Shown here: positions 28,292-35,584 of the stretch, piece after piece | Layout of the letters: each line of letters starts with the position of its first letter | How positions within the stretch are numbered: the stretch's first letter is position 1 | Origin: Actinomycetota bacterium | Lineage (GTDB): Bacteria; Actinomycetota; Actinomycetes; JACCUZ01 | Reading direction: 5' to 3' | Length of the DNA: 35,584 bases | Assembly (NCBI GenBank): GCA_030841025.1 | Contig: JAVEDJ010000179.1 | Location: 1 to 35,584 of the forward strand | The notes under the pieces: generated by a model | Told to the model about the DNA's origin: nothing | The model's database searches: none | Seen by the model: only the letters and a program-made list of their open reading frames with translations | Program-made: the position numbers and the translations under genes

Positions 28292-29106
28292 CCGAGCAGC
28301 CCAGCACCGTCTCGGTCGAGCCGGACCCCGACCGCCGGTCGGGCCGGCTGCTGGTCATCGACGGCACCCCGCAGTCGCACGTCGACCTCGCGGACCCCAC
28401 CTACCTCTCGTTCGAGTACGTCCGGCGCCTGGCACATGTCGTCGACCTCGTCGCGGAACCCGGCAAGCCACTGACCGTCGTGCACCTGGGGGCCGGGGGA
28501 CTCACCCTCGCGCGGTACGTCGCCGCCACGCGCCCCGGGTCGCGCCAGCGGGCGGTGGAGGTCTCGGCCGAGGTGGCGCAGCTCGTGCGGCAGGAGCTGC
28601 CGTTGCCGCGCGGCACCACGGTGCCGGTGCAGGTGGCCGACGCACGGGAGGCAGTGGGCCGGATGCGTGCGGACAGCGCCGACGTGGTTGTGCTCGACGT
28701 GTTCGCGGGCGCGCGGACGCCGGCGCACCTCACGTCGACCGAGCTGCTGTACGACGTCGCGCGGCTGCTGGTCGCGGGCGGTGTGTTCGCGGCCAACGTC
28801 GCCGACGGGCCGCCGCTGCGGTACGCCCGCAGCCAGGTCGCCGGGGCGACCGAGGTGTTCCCGCACGTGGCCGTGGCGGCCGATCCGGGAGTCTGGCGTG
28901 GGCGCCGGTTCGGCAACCTGGTGCTCGTGGGCTCGGACCAGCCGCTGCCGGTGGCGGCGCTGGCGCGGCGCTGTGCCGGCGACCCGCTGCCGGCCCGGGT
29001 CACCGCCGGCGCCGACCTGCACCGGTTCGTGGCCGGGGCGCCCACGATCACCGATGCGACAGCGCAGGACTCGCCCGCTCCGCCGCCCGAGCTGTTCCGC
29101 CGCTGA
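28288..29106 (+). CDS. Spermidine synthase-like (SAM-dependent, fused-type) protein lacking a canonical start codon at its apparent N-terminus (GTA at 28288)
   Basis: Open frame continues upstream of ORF-track start 28480: [54 protein letters not shown]...[28 protein letters not shown]. Confidence 0.8.
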   Translation, partial: VTEQPSTVSVEPDPDRRSGRLLVIDGTPQSHVDLADPTYLSFEYVRRLAHVVDLVAEPGKPLTVVHLGAGGLTLARYVAATRPGSRQRAVEVSAEVAQLVRQELPLPRGTTVPVQVADAREAVGRMRADSADVVVLDVFAGARTPAHLTSTELLYDVARLLVAGGVFAANVADGPPLRYARSQVAGATEVFPHVAVAADPGVWRGRRFGNLVLVGSDQPLPVAALARRCAGDPLPARVTAGADLHRFVAGAPTITDATAQDSPAPPPELFRR

Positions 29107-29134
29107 CCGGCCCGCTGCGAACAGGGCCGCTGCG

Positions 29135-29341
29135 TCAGGACATGACGGGCGGTGGGAACAGCACCCAGAGCGCCGTGACCATCAGCAGGACCGTCATCGC
29201 GACGGCGGTGTGGCGCAGCAGCGGGTGACCGGGCGGCAGCTCCGCGGGCGGCAGGGGCTCCAGCGCGACCCGGTGCTGCAGTTCGATGGACTCGGCGAGC
29301 ACCCGACGTCCGATGTCGCGCTCATGCATGAGGCCGCTCAT
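29135..29341 (-). CDS. Small membrane protein (about 68 aa)
   Basis: MSGLMHERDIGRRVLAESIELQHRVALEPLPPAELPPGHPLLRHTAVAMTVLLMVTALWVLFPPPVMS; SD-like aggaagg upstream of ATG 29341. Confidence 0.6.
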   Translation of the reverse strand: MSGLMHERDIGRRVLAESIELQHRVALEPLPPAELPPGHPLLRHTAVAMTVLLMVTALWVLFPPPVMS

Positions 29342-29424
29342 GCCTAACCTTCCTACTCCGCCGAGCGGGGGCCCGCCATGACACACCAGGACCATGCGCC
29401 TAGTCACTCCCGTAACCTTGGCGG

Positions 29425-30060
29425 GTGAACAAACCGCGTGTGGTGGTGCTCGACCACGGCTCGGGCAACCTGCGTTCGGCCGAGCGCGCGCTGTCCGTCG
29501 CCGGGGCCGACACGGTCGTGACGGCCGACCGGGCGGCAGCCGAGGAGGCCGACGGTCTCGTCGTACCGGGCGTCGGTGCCTTCGCCGCCTGCATGGCTGG
29601 GCTGCGCGAGGTCCGCGGGCCGGAGATCATCGGCCGGCGCCTCGCGGGTGGCCGGCCCGTGCTCGGCATCTGTGTCGGCATGCAGGTGCTCTTCGACAGC
29701 GGCAACGAGCACGACGTGCACACCGAGGGGTGCGGCGAGTGGCCCGGCACGGTGGAGCGGCTCAAGGCCCCCGTGCTGCCGCACATGGGCTGGAACACGG
29801 TCGATGTGCCGGAGGGCAGCACGCTGTTCGCCGGCGTCGAGAGGGAGCGCTTCTACTTCGTGCACTCCTACGCCGCCCGGACCTGGGACCTGGACCCTGA
29901 CTCGGCGCTGATCCGCCCGCCGCTGGTGACGTGGGCCGAGCACGGTGAGCCCTTCGTCGCCGCCGTCGAGAACGGCGCCCTCTCGGCCACCCAGTTCCAC
30001 CCCGAGAAGTCCGGCGCGGCCGGGGCGCGGCTGCTGGCCAACTGGGTCGCCGCGCTGTGA
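29425..30060 (+). CDS. hisH: Imidazole glycerol phosphate synthase glutamine amidotransferase subunit
   Basis: [48 protein letters not shown]. Confidence 0.97.
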   Translation: MNKPRVVVLDHGSGNLRSAERALSVAGADTVVTADRAAAEEADGLVVPGVGAFAACMAGLREVRGPEIIGRRLAGGRPVLGICVGMQVLFDSGNEHDVHTEGCGEWPGTVERLKAPVLPHMGWNTVDVPEGSTLFAGVERERFYFVHSYAARTWDLDPDSALIRPPLVTWAEHGEPFVAAVENGALSATQFHPEKSGAAGARLLANWVAAL

Positions 30061-30395
30061 GCAAGGAACGGGCGCGGCGGCGGGCCCTGCGTGAGCAGGA
30101 GGCAGCCGCCCGGCGCGCAGCGGCCCAGCGCCACCAGACCAGGACCGCTCGCCGCCGCGCCGCGGTTGCGACCGTGGGCCAGCGGCTTCCGCGGCGCACC
30201 CGCTGGGGCCGCCACCAGGGGCTGCTGGCCCGACGCCGACGGGTGCAGAACGGCGTGATCCTCTGCGTGCTGCTGGCCTCCCAGCTGGTCGTCTGGCTGA
30301 TCACCCCCGACCCGTGGATCCGGGGCGCGGCCGCCCTGCTCGCCGTGTTCGCGACACCCGTCCTTGTCACCCTCGTTCTCGACCGGAGGCCTTGA
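30057..30395 (+). CDS. Small Arg-rich membrane protein (112 aa) inside the his operon
   Basis: GTGA overlap with hisH and abuts hisA; Arg-rich N-terminus then two hydrophobic segments. Confidence 0.75.
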   Translation: MSKERARRRALREQEAAARRAAAQRHQTRTARRRAAVATVGQRLPRRTRWGRHQGLLARRRRVQNGVILCVLLASQLVVWLITPDPWIRGAAALLAVFATPVLVTLVLDRRP

Positions 30396-31121
30396 ATGCC
30401 CGAGCTCGTCCTGCTACCCGCCGTCGACGTCGCCGACGGGAGAGCGGTCCGGCTGGTCCAGGGCGCCGCGGGCACCGAGACGTCCTACGGTGACCCGCTC
30501 GCGGCAGCCGAGGCGTGGCAGTCCGGCGGGGCCGAGTGGATCCACCTGGTCGACCTCGACGCCGCATTCGGCCGCGGCGAGAACCGCCAGCTGCTGGCGG
30601 ACGTCGTCGGCCGTCTCGACGTGCAGGTCGAGATGTCCGGTGGCATCCGCGACGACGCGACCCTCGAGGCGGCGCTGGCCACGGGCTGCGCCCGGGTCAA
30701 CATCGGCACCGCCGCTCTCGAGGATCCCGAGTGGTGCGCCAAGGCCATCGCGCGGCACGGTGAGCGCATCGCCATCGGCCTGGACGTGCGCGGGACGACG
30801 CTGGCGGCCCGCGGCTGGACCCGGGAGGGCGGCGAGCTGTTCGAGGTGCTCGGCCGGCTGGACTCCGAGGGCTGTGCACGCTACGTCGTCACCGACGTCG
30901 GTCGGGACGGCACCATGACCGGGCCCAACCTCGACCTGCTGCGCGAGGTGTGCGTCGCGACCGACCGGCCCGTCGTCGCGTCCGGGGGGGTGTCCAGCCT
31001 CGAGGACCTGCGGGCCATCGCCGCCCTCGTGCCCGAAGGGGTGGAGGGCGCCATCGTCGGGAAGGCGTTGTACGCAGGGGCCTTCACGCTCGAGGACGCG
31101 CTGGCTGCGGTGCGCGCATGA
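30396..31121 (+). CDS. hisA: Phosphoribosyl isomerase (HisA; probably bifunctional PriA as usual in actinobacteria)
   Basis: [66 protein letters not shown] ggagg upstream. Confidence 0.95.
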   Translation: MPELVLLPAVDVADGRAVRLVQGAAGTETSYGDPLAAAEAWQSGGAEWIHLVDLDAAFGRGENRQLLADVVGRLDVQVEMSGGIRDDATLEAALATGCARVNIGTAALEDPEWCAKAIARHGERIAIGLDVRGTTLAARGWTREGGELFEVLGRLDSEGCARYVVTDVGRDGTMTGPNLDLLREVCVATDRPVVASGGVSSLEDLRAIAALVPEGVEGAIVGKALYAGAFTLEDALAAVRA

Positions 31122-31522
31122 CGCGCAAGGTGTCCAGCGGCGCTCCGTGGGAGGCCGTCGTCGGCTACAGCCGCGCGGTCGCGGCCGGCGACCACGTGTG
31201 GGTCACCGGCTGCACCTCGATCGTCGACGGCGAGGTCGTCCACGAGGGCGACATGGAGGCGCAGACAGCCCAGGCCATCCGCAACGTCGAGTCGGCGCTC
31301 GCCCAGCTCGGGGCCGCGCTCACCGACGTCGTACGCACCCGCCTGTTCGTGCTCGACATCTCCCGCTGGGAGGAGGTCGGCCGCGCGCACGGCGCGGCCT
31401 TCGGCGACGTCATGCCTGCCACGTCGCTGCTGCAGATCTCCGCCCTCATCGACCCGCGGATGCTGGTCGAGGTGGAGGCGGTCGCGTACAAGCCCGGCGT
31501 CGGGGCCGAGGTGTCGCAGTGA
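31118..31522 (+). CDS. RidA (YjgF/YER057c/UK114) family protein
   Basis: [61 protein letters not shown] overlap with hisA. Confidence 0.9.
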   Translation: MTRKVSSGAPWEAVVGYSRAVAAGDHVWVTGCTSIVDGEVVHEGDMEAQTAQAIRNVESALAQLGAALTDVVRTRLFVLDISRWEEVGRAHGAAFGDVMPATSLLQISALIDPRMLVEVEAVAYKPGVGAEVSQ

Positions 31523-32289
31523 CTGTGGCGGTCCGGGTCATCCCGTGCCTTGACGTGGACGCCGGCCGGGTGGTCAAGGGGGTCAACTTCACCGACCTGC
31601 GCGACGCCGGTGACCCCGTGGAGATGGCGCGCGTCTACGACGCCGAAGGCGCCGACGAGCTGGTGTTCCTGGACATCACCGCCTCGAGCGGCGCTCGGGA
31701 GACGACGTACGACGTCGTCCGGCGCACCGCCGAGCAGGTGTTCATCCCCCTGACGGTGGGCGGCGGGGTGCGCAGCCCCGAGGACGTCGACCGGCTGCTG
31801 CGCGCGGGCGCCGACAAGGTGGGGGTCAACACCGCCGCGGTCGCCCGGCCCGAGCTGGTGGCCGAGATCGCCGCCCGCTTCGGTGCGCAGGTGCTGGTGC
31901 TGTCGGTCGACGCCCGCCGGTGCGCCCGCGGGACCGTCACCGACTCGGGCTACGAGGTCACGACCCACGGTGGGCGGCGCGGCACGGGCATCGACGCGGT
32001 CGCCTGGGCGGCCCGGTGCGCGGCGATGGGCGCGGGCGAGATCCTGCTCAACTCCATGGACGCGGACGGCACGCGCGCCGGCTACGACCTCGAGATGGTG
32101 CGTGCCGTGCGCGCCGCGGTGACGGTGCCGGTCGTGGCCAGCGGTGGGGCCGGTGCCCTCGAGGACTTCGCACCCGCGGTCGAGGCCGGTGCTGACGCCG
32201 TGCTCGCGGCCAGCGTGTTCCACTTCGGACAGTTTCGGATCGGCGAGGTCAAGGACTCGTTGCGGGCGTCCGGTCACCCCGTCCGCTGA
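31519..32289 (+). CDS. hisF: Imidazole glycerol phosphate synthase cyclase subunit
   Basis: [86 protein letters not shown] overlap. Confidence 0.98.
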   Translation: MTVAVRVIPCLDVDAGRVVKGVNFTDLRDAGDPVEMARVYDAEGADELVFLDITASSGARETTYDVVRRTAEQVFIPLTVGGGVRSPEDVDRLLRAGADKVGVNTAAVARPELVAEIAARFGAQVLVLSVDARRCARGTVTDSGYEVTTHGGRRGTGIDAVAWAARCAAMGAGEILLNSMDADGTRAGYDLEMVRAVRAAVTVPVVASGGAGALEDFAPAVEAGADAVLAASVFHFGQFRIGEVKDSLRASGHPVR

Positions 32290-32291
32290 CC

Positions 32292-32402
32292 AGCGACCTT
32301 TGGCCGGTGACACGCCGGCGTGTCGCAACCGAAGGTCGCTGGCCACCCGGGCGAGCGACCTTTGGCCGGTGACACGCCGGCGTGTCGCAACCGAAGGTCG
32401 CT
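32292..32402. repeat. Two perfect 49-bp copies of a palindromic element (period 62 bp) between convergent hisF and TIGR03085-like gene
   Basis: agcgacctttggccggtgacacgccggcgtgtcgcaaccgaaggtcgct at 32292-32340 and 32354-32402, each followed by ggcc. Confidence 0.95.
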
Positions 32403-32413
32403 GGCCGGACGGG

Positions 32414-33073
32414 TCAGACGTCGAGGGAGGCCTGCGCCAGCGCCTCGAGGGCCTCGGGCGATCCGGTGACCTCGACCCGGGCGTGGTCGCGACGCCCGAA
32501 CAGGTAGAGCAACAGCTCGGCCGGCTCACCGGTCAACGTCGCCGTCGGCTCGCCCTCGGATGCGACGTGCGTCTCGCCGTCGGGTCGCGCGAGGGTGACA
32601 CCGAAGTCGGCGCCGCGGAACGACAGGCGCGCCCGGCCCTTGACCGCCGACCACAGCGCGCCCTGGACGGCCACGGGCAGCTCACGCGGCTCCCAGCCCG
32701 GCTGCGCGCGGCGCACGTCCTCGTGGTGCACGAAGAACTCCGTCGCGTTCAGCAACCGGTCCGCGCCGGGCAGCGCAAACCCCGACCACCAGGGCGGGCC
32801 GTCACGCACCAGGCGGACCACCTCGTCGTACGGCCGCTGGGCGTAGGTCGCCTGCACGGATGCCAGATACCCCGCCATCGGTGTGAACGTGATGCCGGCC
32901 GTCGCGTCCATCCGACGTTCCCGTACGGCGAGGTGGGCGGCGAGGTCGCGGGTCAGCCACCCCGTGCAGAGCGTGGGCGCGTCGGGCCCGGCCTGCAGGA
33001 GCAGGTCGGCGAGGGCGCGCCGCTCGTACTGCGCGATGGACGGGTGCGAATCGGTCGTGCCTGGATCGGCCAT
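32414..33073 (-). CDS. TIGR03085 family / mycothiol-dependent maleylpyruvate isomerase-fold protein
   Basis: LCTGWLTRDLAAHLAVRERRMDA, NATEFFVHHEDVRRAQPGWEPREL. Confidence 0.88.
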   Translation of the reverse strand: MADPGTTDSHPSIAQYERRALADLLLQAGPDAPTLCTGWLTRDLAAHLAVRERRMDATAGITFTPMAGYLASVQATYAQRPYDEVVRLVRDGPPWWSGFALPGADRLLNATEFFVHHEDVRRAQPGWEPRELPVAVQGALWSAVKGRARLSFRGADFGVTLARPDGETHVASEGEPTATLTGEPAELLLYLFGRRDHARVEVTGSPEALEALAQASLDV

Positions 33074-33099
33074 GGCTTGATCGTATGGTTGCCGGCCGG

Positions 33100-34536
33100 T
33101 CAGCGCCGTCCGCTGAACGCCTCCCCGACCGCCGCCGCGAGCTCGTGGTAGGCGTCGAGCGTCGAGGGGTCGAGGTCGGCGAGATCGAGCACGCCACCCG
33201 CCTCGAGGTGGGGGTCGTACGGGATCGTCACGACGTTGCGGCAGCGCGCCGCGAAGTGCTCCTCCAGCTGCAGCACGTCGACGAGGCCGCCGCCGGGCCG
33301 GACCGACGAGATGACGACGACGGCGTTCCTCGCCAGGCCGTCGAACCCGTGCGCCTCCAGCCAGTCGAGCGTGGCGCTCGCGCTGCGGGCGCCATCGAGG
33401 CTCGCCGAGCTCACGACCACCAGCGAGCTGGCCAGGCCGAGGATGCCGCGCATCGCATCGTGCAGCAGACCGGTGCCGCAGTCGGTGAGCACCAGGTTGT
33501 AGAACCGCTCGAGGGTCGTGATCGTGTCGCGGTAGTCCTGCTCGCTCAGCGCGGCGGACACCCGCGGGTCGGAGTCGGAGGCCAGCACCTCGAGCCGCGT
33601 GGGTGACTGCGAGGTGAACTCGCGTACGTCGGCGTAGCGGTGCAGCTGGTCACGGGCGTCGAGCAGGTGCCGGACCGTGGCGCCGTTCTCGCGCGGCACC
33701 CGCTCGGCGAGCGTGCCGCGGTCGGGGTTGGCGTCGACAGCGATCACGCGGTCGCCGCGCAGGTCGGCGAACATCGCGCCGAGTGCCGCCGTCGTCGTGG
33801 TCTTGCCCACACCGCCCTTGAGGCTGATGACGGCAAGCCGGTGGCAGCCGCTGACCGGGGTGCGAGCGCGGGTCACCAGCTCGGCACGGTGAAGGTCGGC
33901 TGGTGAGAGACCAAGGTTGATGCGGCCACCGCTCAGCGCGAAGAGGCCCTTGCGCCAGCCCGAGCGTGGGCGCGCCTTGGTGCTTCGCAGGATGGTGGCG
34001 GCCGTCAGCGACTCGGCACCGGACAGGCCGGCGCCGCTCGGCACCGAAGGGATGTCCCAGGTGGGCGCGGCCGGAGGCGCAGCTGGCGGCTCGGGCCGGG
34101 CGGGCGCAACCGGCTGGGCCTGGACGGGTGCGGCGTGGCGGGCTCGACCGTGCTCGGCTGCCTGGTCGAGTCCGGCCTCCCGGGCGAACCCGTTCCCGTT
34201 GGGCGACGCAGCGACCGGCTGCGGCGCCGTCAGGTCGACCACGAAGGAGCCGGTGGTCGGCCCCAGGTCGTAGGAGGGAGTGGCCAGCGTCTGCTCATAG
34301 CCGGTGTCGAGGTCGTGCAGGCCCCCGGGGCGGTACTCGCCGCCGCCGAGCGGGTCGACGCCCAGCGGGTCCACGCCCAGCGGGTCGGCTCCGAACGGGT
34401 CCGCGTCTCGCGGGTCCGCGCCGTCCCGGAGCTCGTCCGTGTCCGCGTGGTCCGTAGGAGCGTCAGGCCAGTTGTCGTGCTCGTCAAACCGAGGGAGACC
34501 GCTGGTTCTTTGCGGGTCGCCATCAGGCAGTGCCAT
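33100..34536 (-). CDS. MinD/ParA-like (EspI-type) ATPase with long disordered N-terminus
   Basis: [21 protein letters not shown]...[51 protein letters not shown] deviant Walker [15 protein letters not shown]. Confidence 0.9.
   Translation of the reverse strand: MALPDGDPQRTSGLPRFDEHDNWPDAPTDHADTDELRDGADPRDADPFGADPLGVDPLGVDPLGGGEYRPGGLHDLDTGYEQTLATPSYDLGPTTGSFVVDLTAPQPVAASPNGNGFAREAGLDQAAEHGRARHAAPVQAQPVAPARPEPPAAPPAAPTWDIPSVPSGAGLSGAESLTAATILRSTKARPRSGWRKGLFALSGGRINLGLSPADLHRAELVTRARTPVSGCHRLAVISLKGGVGKTTTTAALGAMFADLRGDRVIAVDANPDRGTLAERVPRENGATVRHLLDARDQLHRYADVREFTSQSPTRLEVLASDSDPRVSAALSEQDYRDTITTLERFYNLVLTDCGTGLLHDAMRGILGLASSLVVVSSASLDGARSASATLDWLEAHGFDGLARNAVVVISSVRPGGGLVDVLQLEEHFAARCRNVVTIPYDPHLEAGGVLDLADLDPSTLDAYHELAAAVGEAFSGRR
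34347..34421 (-). repeat. Five imperfect 15-bp tandem repeats encoding DPLGV/DPFGA-type pentapeptides in the N-terminus of the EspI-like ATPase
   Basis: gccgagcgggtcgac/gcccagcgggtccac/gcccagcgggtcggc/tccgaacgggtccgc/gtctcgcgggtccgc. Confidence 0.8.
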
Positions 34537-34723
34537 GGAAATGGTCCTTCCGGGTGCGACGGGTGAGGAAGACGGAACCCATGTGTCGACGACGGATCGT
34601 GACCAGGGTAAGCCAGAGCGTGCTCAAGACCTCACCCACAGCGGTCCAGAAGCCCCTGACCTGCAGCGGTCCGCGAGGCGTCCGTTCCCGCGCGAGCCAG
34701 TCCGAACCGGTCACAATGGGATC

Positions 34724-35107
34724 ATGTCCAACCGCGTCGCCCACAGTGATCTTGACCCTGCCATCGCCGCGCGGCTCAAGCGCGACTCCGACGGCCTCGT
34801 CGCCGCGGTGGTGCAGCAGCACGACACCGGTGAGGTCCTGATGGTGGGCTGGCTGGACGACGAGGCCCTGCACCGCACCCTCACGACGGGCCGCGCGACC
34901 TACTGGAGCCGCAGCCGTCAGCAGTACTGGCGCAAGGGCGACACCTCCGGCCACGTCCAGCACGTCCACGACGTCCGGCTCGACTGTGATGGTGACGCGG
35001 TGTTGATCAAGGTGGACCAGGTCGGCGCCGCCTGCCACACCGGTGACCACACCTGTTTCGACGGCAGCCGGCTCCCGACCCGGGCCGAGACCCCGACGCA
35101 GAACTGA
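34724..35107 (+). CDS. hisI: Phosphoribosyl-AMP cyclohydrolase
   Basis: [88 protein letters not shown]. Confidence 0.98.
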   Translation: MSNRVAHSDLDPAIAARLKRDSDGLVAAVVQQHDTGEVLMVGWLDDEALHRTLTTGRATYWSRSRQQYWRKGDTSGHVQHVHDVRLDCDGDAVLIKVDQVGAACHTGDHTCFDGSRLPTRAETPTQN

Positions 35108-35267
35108 CGCAGCCGAACCGGACCCAGCGCAACCAACGATCGATCGTCCGCACCCTCACCCGCAGCTGGCCCGGCAGGGGCGTCCGGTGCCGACCTACGA
35201 CCTGGATCGGGAGCGCCGCGACAAGCGGCGTTGGGCCGGGGCGCGGGCACTCGTCACAATGGGTCGC

Positions 35268-35584
35268 ATGGACCAGCGCACAACCCCGGACCTCGCTACC
35301 TTCCGTGAGCTGGCGCGCACGCGACGAGTCGTCCCGGTCACGCGTCGACTGCTCGCAGACGGCGAGACGCCGGTCGGCGTCTACCGCAAGCTCGCGGCCA
35401 ACCAGCCGGGAACCTTCCTGCTGGAGTCGGCGGAGCACGGGCGCGTCTGGTCGCGCTACTCGTTCATCGGGGCGAAGTCCCGCGCGACGCTGACCGAGCG
35501 CGGCGGTGAGGCGCACTGGCTGGGTGAGCCGCCGACCGGTGTCCCGACGTCCGGCGATCCGCTGCGCGCTCTGCGCGAGACCAT
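35268..35584 (+). CDS. trpE: Anthranilate synthase component I, N-terminal part (3' truncated by window)
   Basis: [73 protein letters not shown]. Confidence 0.95.
   Translation, partial: MDQRTTPDLATFRELARTRRVVPVTRRLLADGETPVGVYRKLAANQPGTFLLESAEHGRVWSRYSFIGAKSRATLTERGGEAHWLGEPPTGVPTSGDPLRALRET

Noticed and set aside
35136-35147. ACGATCGATCGT perfect 12-bp palindrome between hisI and trpE, and a related ACGATCG...CGATCGT at 4692-4711 before sepF
   Set aside because: Short GATC-type palindromes; no further context to support an operator or methylation-site function.
35108-35258. Possible trp leader peptide/attenuator before trpE
   Set aside because: No short ORF with clustered Trp codons found, and the apparent -10 lies only 7 nt before the ATG.

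Overview
High-GC actinobacterial chromosomal window that is essentially all coding. Left part is the end of the dcw (cell division) cluster: murC(3' end)-ftsQ-ftsZ-pgeF(yfiH)-yggS-sepF-yggT-divIVA/wag31. Then ileS (minus strand, preceded by a T-box riboswitch of the actinobacterial ultrashort Stem I type), a DksA/TraR zinc-finger protein with a long histone-H1-like AKKAP tail, lspA, a polyprenyl glycosylphosphotransferase, an RluD-family pseudouridine synthase, a GNAT, a secreted glycosidase-like protein with a peptidoglycan-binding domain, a secreted metzincin protease with a degenerate HNH-like C-terminus, dnaE, a membrane protein with DivIVA-like motifs, ybaK and a LON-domain protein. The right part is a histidine/tryptophan locus (hisD-hisC-hisB-spermidine synthase-like-hisH-small ORF-hisA/priA-ridA-hisF, then a TIGR03085-like gene, an EspI/MinD-like ATPase, hisI, trpE 5' end). 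No CRISPR, phage, IS element, tRNA or rRNA was seen. I found no dedicated defence or mobile system. The most interesting signals are: (1) a recurring '-10 hexamer + 6 nt + start codon' arrangement at eight genes (7 nt at trpE), suggesting leaderless transcription; (2) three genes whose natural start is non-canonical at a 4-nt stop/start overlap (CTGA, CTGA, GTAA); (3) a metzincin fused to a DUF1524-like HNH domain that has lost its catalytic residues; (4) a 49-bp palindromic element present as two perfect tandem copies; (5) the ileS T-box with a fully traceable mutually exclusive SD-sequestration switch; (6) DivIVA-like motifs on a membrane protein. All assignments come from reading the sequence and ORF track; no database search was run.
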